Source: an uncultured Acidobacteriota bacterium
GTDB lineage: Bacteria; Acidobacteriota; Terriglobia; Bryobacterales; Bryobacteraceae
Assembly (NCBI GenBank): GCA_902825945.1
Contig: CADECY010000053.1
Coordinates: 1 to 57,226 of the forward strand
Length of the DNA: 57,226 nucleotides
Direction: 5' to 3'
In this document: positions 37,642 to 46,577 of the stretch, one piece after another
How the letters are laid out: each line of letters begins with the position of its first letter
Numbering within the stretch: the stretch's first letter is position 1
Notes under the pieces: generated by a model
What the model was told of the DNA's origin: nothing
Database searches by the model: none
Seen by the model: only the letters and a program-made list of their open reading frames with translations
Translations under genes and position numbers: made by a program

Positions 37642-40239
37642 ATGTCACCAGCAGGGTCACCTAACGCCCCGGCTTCCGCCGCTCCGCTCGAGAGCCGCAT
37701 CATTGACGTCGTTCGCGAGATGCTGACCGAGCAGGGAAAAGAGAACCTCGCCGCGACGGTTAAAGCCAGTTCGTCATTCGAGCGCGATCTCGGCCTCCAG
37801 AGCCTCGACCTCGTCGAGCTCGTCGTACGCTGCGAGACCAAGCTCGATGTCGAAATCCCGGACGAAATCGCCGAACAGCCGGACAACGCTTCGAGCTGGG
37901 CGAAAGCGATCCAGCAGGGCATCGAGGAACAGGGTGCCAAATCCGAGTACCGGATCGTTCCACCAGCCGAGCCTCCGCCGCCTCCACCCGTCAACGCGCG
38001 CACTCTCATCGATGTCCTCACCTACCAGGCGAATGCCTCAGCCGGCCGGATCCATGTACACCTGCTCGAGGAGGGCAATGGGCGCGGCTTCACCGCGGCG
38101 CAGATCCACGAATCGGCAACGGTCGTTGCGCGAGGGTTGATTGCCGAGGGCCTCAAGCGGAACCAGACGGTTGCGATCCTGCTCGCTTCGAGCGAGGACT
38201 TCTTCGCCGCGTTCTTCGGCGTTCAGATCGCGGGCGGAATTCCGGTACCGATCTATCCGCCAGCTCCGGGCACCAGTCTCGCCCAGTACGTCGAAAAGCA
38301 GTTGCACATCCTGCGCAACGCCGACGTGCGATACATGATCGTTTTCCAGCAGGTGCGGCCGATCTCGCGTGTGCTCAGCGTGAACCTGCGCAACGTCGAT
38401 GTATTCACGGTGGCCGACCTGCGCGATACAGGAAGCCATTCCTCCTGCCGGATCCCGGAACCTTCCGAAGTCGCGGTGATTCAATACACCTCGGGTACGA
38501 CGGCGCATCCCAAGGGTAGCGTGCTCACGCACGCCAACGTGATCGCCAACGTTCGCGCGATCGGCGAGGCGGTAAACGTCCGCTGGAACGACGCCGTCGT
38601 CAGTTGGGCACCGTTGTCGAGCGATCTCGGGCTGATCGGCTGCTGGATGTTCAGTCTGTATCACGGGCTGCCGCTCACGCTGGTTCCACCGCGGGAATTC
38701 CTGGAACGGCCCGAAACGTGGCTATGGGCGATCCACGATTCGCGCGGCACCCTCTCGGCGGCTCCGAACTTCGCCTACGAGCTGTGCGCGCGGCGCATTC
38801 CGATGTGGACGCTCGAAGGGATCGACTTATCCTCGTGGCGCGTGGCGGTCAACGCTGGTGAAACGGTGCTGCCGGAAACCGTGGAGCTGTTCAACAGCCG
38901 GTTCGGCCCGTGCGGATTCCGCGCCGAATCGATGGCTCCCTGCTACGGCTTATCCGAAAACGCGGTGGCACTGACGATTCCGACCATCGATCGCGCACCG
39001 GTAGAAAAGGACGGATTCTTCTCGGTCGGGCGCGCGATTCCCGGACACGAGATTCGCGTGGTCAACGCGAAGAAAGCGCTCGCCGCGGACGGCGAGACCG
39101 GGCACGTACAGTTTCGCGGACCGTCGCGTTGCCGCGAGTATCACCACAATCCACGGCTCACCGAATCCGTGCTGCATGACGGATGGATGGAAACCGGCGA
39201 TCTCGGTTTCGTCGAAAACGAGGAACTCCATATCACCGGACGCCTGCATGATGCGATCATTCGCGAAGGCCGCATGGTCTCGCCGGAAGCGGTGGAGAGC
39301 GCTGTTGGCAAGTGCGCCGGCGTCAAGCCCGCGGGCGTGGCGGTAATCGGCATCCGCGACAGCGAACGCGGCACTGAGAAGCTGGTGGTGATCGCCGAGA
39401 CCACCGCGATCGAACAAAGCGACTTCGTGCGGGTGGACGCCGCGGTCCGCTCGCTCGTGCGCGACCTGACCGGAGACCTTCCCGACGATGTCTCCCTGAT
39501 TCCGCCCGGAACGCTACCCAAGACATCGAACGGCAAGATCCGCCGCGGCGAGGCCCGCAACGCCTATCGCGAAGGAAGGCTCGGCGGACTGCCCGCCTCT
39601 CCGTGGATGGAGATGACCGGGCTGTGGTGGCGGAATCTCGGAGCACTGGCCGGGCGCGCGGTCAAGCAGGTCAAGCGATCGACGCGAAGTGCGCTGTTTG
39701 GCTCGGCGGCTCGTGGATATGCGGCTCTCAGCGCCACCTCGACAGAGAACGCATCGCAGCTCCTCTCGATCATCGGACGCCGCGCCACACACTCGGGCTC
39801 GCACTTGAAGGGTCCGGCAGTGGTGGTGGCCAATCGCGCGGCACGGCTCGATCCGCTCGCGCTCGTGTCGGTCATCAAAACGGAAGTGAAGCTCGCGGGA
39901 GACGAAGCTCTGCACGCGCTCCCCGAGTGGGTGGCTGAGATGCTGGGGCCGATGGTGGAACAGCGGCCGGAAGAACTCGAAGCGGTACTGCGCCGCGGCG
40001 GGATCGTGGTGGTGTTCCCCGACAGCCCGATCGGTGTTCCCGCCCAGCGCTGCCGAATCCACCTGCGCGGGCTCGAAGCGGCGATCGCAGCCGGGGCTCC
40101 GGTGATTCCGGTCGCGATGCAGGAACGCCGGGGCATCTTCGTATCGCGCGCCGCGGCGCCGATCGTCGTCACGCCGCCGATGACCGCGCGCCAACTGCGC
40201 ACCCAGGTGAAGGAAGCGATTCACGGCATTTATGCCTGA
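37642..40239 (+). CDS. ACP - fatty acyl-AMP ligase - degenerate PlsC acyltransferase fusion
   Basis: An 865-residue protein with three parts. Residues about 15-100 are an acyl carrier domain; GLQSLDLVEL carries the Ser for phosphopantetheine. Residues about 115-650 are a FAAL-type AMP-binding enzyme (VIQYTSGTTAHPKGSVLTHA; SWAPLSSDLGLIGCWMFSLY; GYLSEN-type GLSENAVAL; KTSNGKIRR at the end). Residues about 700-865 resemble PlsC/LPLAT, but HX4D reads NRAARLDP (His replaced by Arg) and the FPEGTR-like motif is FPDSPI. The enzyme should adenylate a fatty acid and load it on its own ACP. It opens a six-gene lipid operon. Confidence 0.85.
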   Translation: MSPAGSPNAPASAAPLESRIIDVVREMLTEQGKENLAATVKASSSFERDLGLQSLDLVELVVRCETKLDVEIPDEIAEQPDNASSWAKAIQQGIEEQGAKSEYRIVPPAEPPPPPPVNARTLIDVLTYQANASAGRIHVHLLEEGNGRGFTAAQIHESATVVARGLIAEGLKRNQTVAILLASSEDFFAAFFGVQIAGGIPVPIYPPAPGTSLAQYVEKQLHILRNADVRYMIVFQQVRPISRVLSVNLRNVDVFTVADLRDTGSHSSCRIPEPSEVAVIQYTSGTTAHPKGSVLTHANVIANVRAIGEAVNVRWNDAVVSWAPLSSDLGLIGCWMFSLYHGLPLTLVPPREFLERPETWLWAIHDSRGTLSAAPNFAYELCARRIPMWTLEGIDLSSWRVAVNAGETVLPETVELFNSRFGPCGFRAESMAPCYGLSENAVALTIPTIDRAPVEKDGFFSVGRAIPGHEIRVVNAKKALAADGETGHVQFRGPSRCREYHHNPRLTESVLHDGWMETGDLGFVENEELHITGRLHDAIIREGRMVSPEAVESAVGKCAGVKPAGVAVIGIRDSERGTEKLVVIAETTAIEQSDFVRVDAAVRSLVRDLTGDLPDDVSLIPPGTLPKTSNGKIRRGEARNAYREGRLGGLPASPWMEMTGLWWRNLGALAGRAVKQVKRSTRSALFGSAARGYAALSATSTENASQLLSIIGRRATHSGSHLKGPAVVVANRAARLDPLALVSVIKTEVKLAGDEALHALPEWVAEMLGPMVEQRPEELEAVLRRGGIVVVFPDSPIGVPAQRCRIHLRGLEAAIAAGAPVIPVAMQERRGIFVSRAAAPIVVTPPMTARQLRTQVKEAIHGIYA

Positions 40240-40822
40240 CTGGAATCCGGCACTACTCGCCAAGCTGGTGGGATGTTTTCTGCTCGGATCGATCCCATTC
40301 GCGGTGATCTCGATGTGGGGCACCGGCATCGACATCCGCAAGTTCGGTTCGGGCAACCCGGGCTTCAACAACGTGCTGCGATATAGCAAGTGGCGCAGCG
40401 CGCTCTGCCTGCTCGGCGACGCGGGCAAGGGCTTGTTCGCGATCTGGCTGTGTCTCGAACCCGGCGGCTCGTCCCTCCATGCGTGGATGTTCGGCCTGGC
40501 TGCGATCGCCGGCCACTGCTATTCACCGTTCCTCGGCTTCAACGGAGGCAAGGGAATCGCGACCGCGGCCGGAGTGATGCTCTGGCTCTACCCCACGATC
40601 CTGCTTCTCTGTGTGGTCTGGTACATCGCGTTGCGGATCATCGGCTCGAAGTTGGGATGGAAGGAAAGGGGCACGATCGCGAGTCTGTCGGCGGGATGCT
40701 GGTTCGTGGCGGCGCTGTTGTTCACCGAGGGATGGGAAATGGCGGGCCTCGGGCTCCTGCTGCTCGCCTTCGTCGCCGTTCGCCACAAGAAAAACTTCGC
40801 GAACATGGCCCAGGCGGCATGA
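40232..40822 (+). CDS. plsY: PlsY-type glycerol-3-phosphate acyltransferase
   Basis: A 196-residue inner-membrane protein with the three PlsY motifs: LLGSIPFAV, FGSGNPGFNNVLR and GHCYSPFLGFNGGKGIAT. PlsY transfers acyl groups from acyl phosphate to sn-glycerol-3-phosphate. It overlaps the upstream fusion gene by 8 bp and the downstream HAD gene by ATGA. Whether this is the housekeeping PlsY or a pathway-specific copy cannot be told, and no PlsX lies in the window. Confidence 0.87.
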   Translation: MPDWNPALLAKLVGCFLLGSIPFAVISMWGTGIDIRKFGSGNPGFNNVLRYSKWRSALCLLGDAGKGLFAIWLCLEPGGSSLHAWMFGLAAIAGHCYSPFLGFNGGKGIATAAGVMLWLYPTILLLCVVWYIALRIIGSKLGWKERGTIASLSAGCWFVAALLFTEGWEMAGLGLLLLAFVAVRHKKNFANMAQAA

Positions 40823-41484
40823 AAGCCGCGCCCGAAAAGCTCGCCTTCTACGACATGGATGGAACGCTCGTGTCGAGCAACGTCATCCATCAGTACGCGT
40901 GGTATGCGCGCCGCTCGCCGCAGGCCCTGTGGCGCATGCCTCGGCTGTGGGCCTCGTTTCCGCTGTTCGCTACCGAATTCTTCTCCCGCCGGCTGTTCAA
41001 TGTCGTCTTCTTCCGCCAATATCGCGGCATGGATCGAGCATGGCTCCAGTCGATGAGCGAGCCGATGTTCGAAGCCGTGCTACGGCCCGCCACATTCCGC
41101 GGCGCACGCGCATTGATCGAGAAAGATCGCGCGGACGGATATCGCACCGTGCTCCTCACGGGATCGCTCGACTTCGCCGTGGCGCCGTTTGCCCGCTGGC
41201 TCGGCATCGATGAGGTGATCGCGACGCGCCTCGAGTTCGACCGTTCCGGCCGCGCGACCGGGCGCCTGCTGCCGCCCATCATGGCGAGCGAAGAGAAGGC
41301 CGCCGCGCTTCGCCGGCTGCTTGGCGAGTATAATGTCTCGTCAGCCAACGCCCGCGGATACTCCGACAGCACGTCGGACCTGCCCATGCTCGAAGCCGTG
41401 GGCCAGCCCGCCGCCGTCAATCCATCCAAGGGGCTCCGCGACCGTGCCGCAATCCGCGGCTGGCCGATCCTCGACCTTCGATGA
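40819..41484 (+). CDS. HAD-IB family phosphatase
   Basis: A 221-residue SerB-like hydrolase. Motif I is FYDMDGTLVS, motif II VLLTGSLDF, motif III includes the Lys in ASEEKAAALR and motif IV YSDSTSDLPML. HAD-IB enzymes near acyltransferases and lipid genes commonly dephosphorylate lipid phosphates or phosphatidylglycerophosphate-like substrates. Both gene junctions are ATGA overlaps, so it is tightly coupled to plsY and the epimerase. Confidence 0.85.
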   Translation: MKAAPEKLAFYDMDGTLVSSNVIHQYAWYARRSPQALWRMPRLWASFPLFATEFFSRRLFNVVFFRQYRGMDRAWLQSMSEPMFEAVLRPATFRGARALIEKDRADGYRTVLLTGSLDFAVAPFARWLGIDEVIATRLEFDRSGRATGRLLPPIMASEEKAAALRRLLGEYNVSSANARGYSDSTSDLPMLEAVGQPAAVNPSKGLRDRAAIRGWPILDLR

Positions 41485-42455
41485 AGCCCACTCTCGTCAC
41501 CGGGTCCACCGGATTCCTCGGAAAGCACCTCGTCCGTCTGCTGCTTCAGCGTGACGAAGCACCGCTGCGCCTGCTGTGCCGCGGTGCGTCGCCGTGGGAC
41601 AGCGAACGGCGTGTCGAAGTCGTGCGCGGCGATGTAACGGTGGCGGCGGATGTCGAGAGAGCGATGCAAGGGGTGGGCTCGGTGTACCACCTCGCCGGTT
41701 TCGTTTCGCGAAATCCGGAGGATGCCCCGAAGCTCAACGCGGCGCATGTCGAGGGAACTCGCCACGTGCTCGACGCGTCCCTGCGCGCGGGTGTTTCGAA
41801 GCTCGTGATCGCGAGCACTTCCGGAACCATCGCGGTGAGCAAAGAGCCTACGATCCACGACGAGAGCGCCAGCTACAAAGAAGGCGTAGTGAGAAATTGG
41901 CCCTACTACGTGAGCAAAATCGCGGCGGAAAGGCTCTGCTTCGAACACCACCAAAAACATGGGACTCCGCTCGTGGTGGTGAACCCATCTCTATTGCTAG
42001 GCCCGGGCGACGATCGCGGTTCTTCGACCGGCGACATCAAGCTATTGCTCGAAGGTCAGATCCTGTCGCTGCCAATGGGAGGAATGAGCTTCATCGACGC
42101 ACGCGATTGCGCGGCGGGCACCGTCGCGGCCATGGATCGTGGCCACACCGGTGAACGCTATCTGCTCGGCGGCGCAAACTGGACCTTCGCGGACGTCATC
42201 CGCGCCACGGCGAGAATTGCCGGCATTCGAGCCCCGCTGCTGAAGTCGCCCGCGTGGTTATCGCTGTTGTTCGCACCGGTGCTGCGCAAGGCCATGCCCG
42301 CGATCGGAAAGCGATTCGACGTAGATGACGCAACCATCGAGATGTCGGGCGTGTTCTGGTATTGCAATCCCGCCAAGGCGGTTCGAGAGCTCGGCCTGGC
42401 GACACGCGATCCGCTGGAAACGCTTTCCGGCACCGTATCGGACATCCGCTCATGA
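41481..42455 (+). CDS. NAD-dependent epimerase/dehydratase, HpnA-like
   Basis: A 324-residue extended SDR. The dinucleotide site is VTGSTGFLGKHLVRLLL and the catalytic motif YYVSKIAAERL (YxxxK). VVVNPSLLLGPGDDRGSSTG and GERYLLGGANWTFADVI resemble hopanoid-associated epimerase HpnA and dihydroflavonol reductase-like enzymes. It could act on a lipid-linked sugar or a steroid/hopanoid-type substrate; no hopanoid genes are adjacent. It overlaps both neighbours by ATGA. Confidence 0.82.
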   Translation: MKPTLVTGSTGFLGKHLVRLLLQRDEAPLRLLCRGASPWDSERRVEVVRGDVTVAADVERAMQGVGSVYHLAGFVSRNPEDAPKLNAAHVEGTRHVLDASLRAGVSKLVIASTSGTIAVSKEPTIHDESASYKEGVVRNWPYYVSKIAAERLCFEHHQKHGTPLVVVNPSLLLGPGDDRGSSTGDIKLLLEGQILSLPMGGMSFIDARDCAAGTVAAMDRGHTGERYLLGGANWTFADVIRATARIAGIRAPLLKSPAWLSLLFAPVLRKAMPAIGKRFDVDDATIEMSGVFWYCNPAKAVRELGLATRDPLETLSGTVSDIRS

Positions 42456-43372
42456 CCCACGTCACCGCCGCCATCGTCAATCCGAAGTCCGCTGGCGGAC
42501 GCACGGGTCGAATGTGGCCCGCGCTCCGCAAGAAGCTTCCCGAAAATCTCGAGGTGCGGATGACAGCGGCCCCGAACGAAGCGACCCACCTGACGCGGCA
42601 CGCGCTTCGCGAAGGGTTTGAACGGATCCTCGCCGTGGGCGGCGACGGCACGATCAACGAAGTGGTGAACGGCTTCTTTGAACACGATGCACCGGTGAAT
42701 CCGCATGCATCGCTCGCGGTGATTCCGCTCGGAACGGGCGGGGACTTCCGCCGCAGTCTCGGAATCGGAAGCGTCGACTCGGCAATCGAAGTCCTGAACC
42801 GGGGGCAGGCAACGCCGATCGACATCGGCCGCCTGCGATACCGCGATCATTCGGGCGAGATGAAGGTCCGCTACTTCGCCAATGTCGTCAGCTTCGGCAT
42901 GGGTGGCGAGGTGGCGGCGCGCGCCAAGAACGCGCTGAGCCGGGTGAGCGGCAAGGCCGCCTTCGTATATGCCACGGGCGAGGTCTTCCTCCGATACTCG
43001 CCCAAGATGGTCGAGCTGCGGCTCGACGGCGAGCCAGCCGGGGTCCGCTTCGGCATCCTGAACATCGCGATCGGCAACGGCCGTTATCACGGCGGCGGCA
43101 TGCACGTTTGCCCGCGCGCGCGGCTCGACGATGGGCTGCTCGAGGTCACGGTAATCGAAGCGCTCGGCATGTTCGAACTGATGCGCGACATGAAGGTGCT
43201 TTACTCCGACAACCTGTACGTGCATCCCAAGACTCGTCATTTCCATGCGCGGACGGTGATTGCCGAGTCGGCGGCTCCGGTGTCGATCGAAGTGGATGGC
43301 GAACCGCTCGGCACGCTGCCCGTCGAGTTGTCGCTCCTGCCGTGCGCGATTCCCGTTTACCGGATTCCCTGA
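42452..43372 (+). CDS. diacylglycerol kinase/YegS-like lipid kinase
   Basis: A 306-residue protein of the DAGK catalytic family. Characteristic motifs are AAIVNPKSAGGRTGRMW, ILAVGGDGTINEVVNGFFE (GGDGT) and IPLGTGGDFRRSLG, followed by the C-terminal beta sandwich (IAIGNGRYHGGGMHVCPRAR). The family phosphorylates diacylglycerol or long-chain bases with ATP. Together with PlsY and the HAD phosphatase it implies phosphate is removed and re-added on a glycerolipid. Confidence 0.87.
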   Translation: MTHVTAAIVNPKSAGGRTGRMWPALRKKLPENLEVRMTAAPNEATHLTRHALREGFERILAVGGDGTINEVVNGFFEHDAPVNPHASLAVIPLGTGGDFRRSLGIGSVDSAIEVLNRGQATPIDIGRLRYRDHSGEMKVRYFANVVSFGMGGEVAARAKNALSRVSGKAAFVYATGEVFLRYSPKMVELRLDGEPAGVRFGILNIAIGNGRYHGGGMHVCPRARLDDGLLEVTVIEALGMFELMRDMKVLYSDNLYVHPKTRHFHARTVIAESAAPVSIEVDGEPLGTLPVELSLLPCAIPVYRIP

Positions 43373-43377
43373 TTCCC

Positions 43378-44202
43378 ATGCCGATCGATCCGTCCGCTAT
43401 CGTCTCTCCCACAGCGCGCATCCATCCGGACGCGATGATCGGGCCCGAGTGCGTGATTGGCGATTTCTGCGTGATCGAATCCGGCGTGGTGATGGGGCGC
43501 GGATGCCAGCTCGAACCTCATGTGTTCGTCAAGCGCTGGACTGCGCTCGGCGAAGAGAACCGGATCTCGGCCGGAGCGTGCCTCGGCACCGATCCGTTCG
43601 ACAAGGCGTTCACCGGGGAGCGGAGCTATCTGCGCATCGGGAATCGCAATGTGATCCGCGAGCACTTCACGATCTCGCGCGGGACCAAACCCGAGTCGGA
43701 AACCACCATCGGCGATGACAACTACATCATGGGCAGCGGCCACATCGCGCACAACGCTCGCGTCGGGAACGGCTGCGTGATCGCCAGTTGCGCGCTGCTG
43801 GCCGGCTATGTCGAGGTGGAGGATCAGGCGTTCATTTCGGGCGGTGTCGCGATCCATCAGTTCTCGCGGATCGGGCGGCTGGCGATGGTGGGTGGCAAGG
43901 TCCGGGTGAATCGCGATTGTCCGCCGTACTTTCTCTACTCGGGGCTCTACAACGAACCGGTGGGATTGAATCGAGTGGGCCTGCGTCGCGCGGGAATCGG
44001 TCGCGAGGATCTCCGGCAGTTGAAGGAAGCCTACCGTATCCTCTACTCATCGGGCCTAAAGATGGAGCAGGCGCTCGAGCGGATCGAAGCCGAGTTGCCG
44101 TCGGCACACGCGCGGCATCTGGTCACGTTCATTCGCGCGTGCAAGCGCCCGGTCTCGCGGCCGGGGCGGAGACCGCGTCATGAGATGGAGGATGGGGAGT
44201 AG
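43378..44202 (+). CDS. lpxA: LpxA-type UDP-N-acetylglucosamine acyltransferase
   Basis: A 274-residue left-handed beta-helix enzyme with hexapeptide repeats (IHPDAMIGPECVIGDFCVIE). Near the middle, MGSGHIAHNARVGNGC contains the expected catalytic His, and IHQFSRIGRLAMVGG and RDCPPYFLYSGLYNEPVGLN match LpxA. LpxA transfers a hydroxyacyl group from ACP to UDP-GlcNAc, the first step of lipid A synthesis. Its place at the end of this operon is unusual, since lpxD, fabZ and lpxB are absent. The start at 43378 is 5 nt after the kinase stop. Confidence 0.85.
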   Translation: MPIDPSAIVSPTARIHPDAMIGPECVIGDFCVIESGVVMGRGCQLEPHVFVKRWTALGEENRISAGACLGTDPFDKAFTGERSYLRIGNRNVIREHFTISRGTKPESETTIGDDNYIMGSGHIAHNARVGNGCVIASCALLAGYVEVEDQAFISGGVAIHQFSRIGRLAMVGGKVRVNRDCPPYFLYSGLYNEPVGLNRVGLRRAGIGREDLRQLKEAYRILYSSGLKMEQALERIEAELPSAHARHLVTFIRACKRPVSRPGRRPRHEMEDGE

Positions 44203-44271
44203 GGAACATCACTCGTCCGAGGTTTCGCTGGTCTGGCGTGCGCGAGGAGAGGTGGGCCGCGCAACAATCGA

Positions 44272-44649
44272 ATGGCGCATGAGGTCAGGCGAATCGAGAT
44301 TGGCGGGTTCCGCAGACTCGCTCGAGCGGCGATCGCGGTCCGGCCCATGCCGGTGGTCATCGGCGCCAACGGCGCGGGCAAGACATCGTTGCTCGATGCG
44401 CTCAGCCTTCTCTCCGCGTCCGCGAACCGACGGCTGAAATGCCGAACTTTCCCGGCAGGGCGGCGTGGGGGCAAAGCGTCGAGCTCGGGGTGGGCGGTGG
44501 ACATGGACATCCCCAGACAGCGCGCGATCGACGGACGCAATGTGGACAAAGCTGCCCTCCTGGTCGAGCGCATCGACGCCCACGGCCGAATCGATCGCTA
44601 CGCCTCCGCACGCTTCGATTCTTCTCCGCGCCGAACCGGCATCCGCTGA
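44272..44649 (+). pseudogene. truncated AAA-type ATPase remnant
   Basis: The frame begins RRIEIGGFRRLARAAIAV and contains an intact Walker A (VVIGANGAGKTSLLDALSLL), as in RecF/OLD-like AAA ATPases of about 350-400 residues. After LLSASANRR the homology fades, with fragments such as GWAVDMDIPRQRA, and it stops after 125 residues. No Walker B or signature motif remains. It lies 69 nt after lpxA and converges on another decayed gene. Confidence 0.55.
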
Positions 44650-44896
44650 CTCGAATACCAGCTTGATTTGAATTCAACGGCGTCTCCTGGCGCACCACAC
44701 GAGGCCGCGAGATCTCGATCGTGCCAGCGATTGGCGTGGGAATCGCGTGGAGCCCACTCGTTTATCTCGCCTGCCCGCAACTCCACCCCGCCCTTCGATC
44801 GGCTCTCCGGAATCCTTCCTATTCGAGGGCGTCCGTGTAGAAGCGCTCCATCGTTTCGATGTCCTTCGAGAACGCGATAACGCGGCCCAGACGTAT
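44640..44896 (-). pseudogene. decayed VOC (glyoxalase-like) gene
   Basis: On the minus strand RLGRVIAFSKDIETMERFYT followed by DALE matches the start of VOC proteins. Its initiation codon position reads ATA (44896-44894) and a TAG occurs at 44821-44819. Further downstream, in shifted frames, VELRAGE and LHAIPTPIAGTIEISRPRVV then VRQETPL correspond to the family's middle. At least two frameshifts and a stop make it a pseudogene. Confidence 0.5.
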
Positions 44897-44957
44897 GCGG
44901 CCAGAGTCGCAATACTTGACAAGGGCCCGCCGTATCGCTTATCAAGGTCAGTCAGCC

Positions 44958-46568
44958 ATGTGGCAACAAAATTACACTCCCGTCGCCGATAGCCTCGGCC
45001 TCTCCGCGCTCGTCGCGTCGATTCCGATCTTCGTGCTGCTCTACCTGATCGGCATCAAACGCAAGCCCGCGTGGATCGCCGGCGTCTCGGGCCTGATCGC
45101 CGCGGTGGTGGTGTCTTTGCTCGTCTTCCGGATGCCCGTTGATCTCATGTTCAGCTCGGTTGCCTATGGCGCCTGCTTCGGCTTGTTCCCCATCGGATGG
45201 ATCGTCTTTTGGGCGATCGTTCTCTATCGCATCACCGTCGAAACCGGCAACTTCGAAATCATCAAGGATTCGGTCGGCGGCCTCACCGATGATCGCCGCC
45301 TGCAAGCTTTGCTCATCGCCTTTGCGCTCGGCGCCTTCATCGAAGGCGCGGCCGGATTCGGCACGCCCGTGGCGGTGGCCGCCGCGATGCTCACTGGACT
45401 CGGATTCTCGCCCTTCTACGCCGCCGGCATCTGTCTGCTCGCCAATACCGCGCCTGTGGCGTTCGGCTCGATCGGCATCCCGATCGTCACGCTCGCCGGT
45501 ATCACGGGCCTGCCGATGCAGGACTTGAGCGCGTGGGTCGGCCGCATCTGCGCTCCGGTGTCTCTGTTCATCCCCGCCTACCTGATGATGGTGATGGGCG
45601 GATGGAAGGCGCTCAAGGGCGTACTTCCGGCCGCCGCGCTCTGCGGCATCGCTTTCGCCGGAACCCAGTTCTACGTCTCGAACTACGTTGGACCGCAACT
45701 GACCGACATCCTGAGCGCGCTGGCCGCTATCGTCTCGCTGGTGGTCCTGTTTCTCGTGTGGAAGCCCGCCGACACGTTCGTCCTCGAGGGCGCGTCCACG
45801 GTTACGCTGAAGCCGAAGAAGCATGAGCTCGGGGTGACGGTCAAGGCGTGGTCGCCCTACCTGCTGCTTGTCGTCTTCGTGCTGTTGTGGGGCAACGATT
45901 CAGTGAAGGCGATCATCAATCAGGTGACGATCAAGTTCCCGTGGCCCGGGCTGCACAATCTGATCGAGCGCGTGCCGCCCGTCGTCAAGACCGCCGCGCC
46001 CTACGCTGCTGAATACACCTTCAACTGGCTCTCGGCCGCGGGCACGGCTTGTCTGCTCGCCACGATCAGCTCGATGATCGTCCTCGGCATGTCGATCTCG
46101 AAGTACATCGAGATTCTGGTGGCCGTCGGCAAGCAACTCCTGTTCAGCATGATCACCATCGCCTGCGTGCTCGGGCTCGCGTTCCTCATGAACTACTGCG
46201 GCGCCACCGGAACGCTCGGCCTCGCCTTCGCCGCCACGGGCGCGCTATTCCCCTTCTTCAGCGCGATGCTCGGATGGCTCGGCGTCTTCCTCACCGGATC
46301 GGACACTTCCGCGAACGCGCTGTTCGGCAACCTGCAGGTAGTCACCGCTAACCGCCTCGGTCTCGACCCGGTCCTGATGGCGGCTTCCAATTCGAGCGGC
46401 GGCGTGATGGGCAAGATGATCAGCCTGCAGTCGATCGCGGTCGCCGCGGCGGCCACAGGGATGAAGAGCGACGAGGAGGCGAAGCTGTTCCGCTTCACCA
46501 CCAAACACAGCATCTTCCTCGCCTCCGTACTCGGCGTCATCACCGCGATCTACGCGTACATGAAATAA
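44958..46568 (+). CDS. lctP: L-lactate permease (LctP family)
   Basis: A 536-residue membrane transporter. The start at 44958 (MWQQNYTPVADSLGLSALVA) matches the usual N-terminus. Family motifs include FGLFPIGWIVFWAIVLYRIT, GAFIEGAAGFGTPVAVAAAM and FLTGSDTSANALFGNLQVVT. LctP imports L-lactate (and glycolate) with protons. No lactate dehydrogenase is adjacent. The sequence immediately upstream is decayed DNA, so the promoter is unclear. Confidence 0.9.
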   Translation: MWQQNYTPVADSLGLSALVASIPIFVLLYLIGIKRKPAWIAGVSGLIAAVVVSLLVFRMPVDLMFSSVAYGACFGLFPIGWIVFWAIVLYRITVETGNFEIIKDSVGGLTDDRRLQALLIAFALGAFIEGAAGFGTPVAVAAAMLTGLGFSPFYAAGICLLANTAPVAFGSIGIPIVTLAGITGLPMQDLSAWVGRICAPVSLFIPAYLMMVMGGWKALKGVLPAAALCGIAFAGTQFYVSNYVGPQLTDILSALAAIVSLVVLFLVWKPADTFVLEGASTVTLKPKKHELGVTVKAWSPYLLLVVFVLLWGNDSVKAIINQVTIKFPWPGLHNLIERVPPVVKTAAPYAAEYTFNWLSAAGTACLLATISSMIVLGMSISKYIEILVAVGKQLLFSMITIACVLGLAFLMNYCGATGTLGLAFAATGALFPFFSAMLGWLGVFLTGSDTSANALFGNLQVVTANRLGLDPVLMAASNSSGGVMGKMISLQSIAVAAAATGMKSDEEAKLFRFTTKHSIFLASVLGVITAIYAYMK

Positions 46569-46577
46569 TCGGAATCG

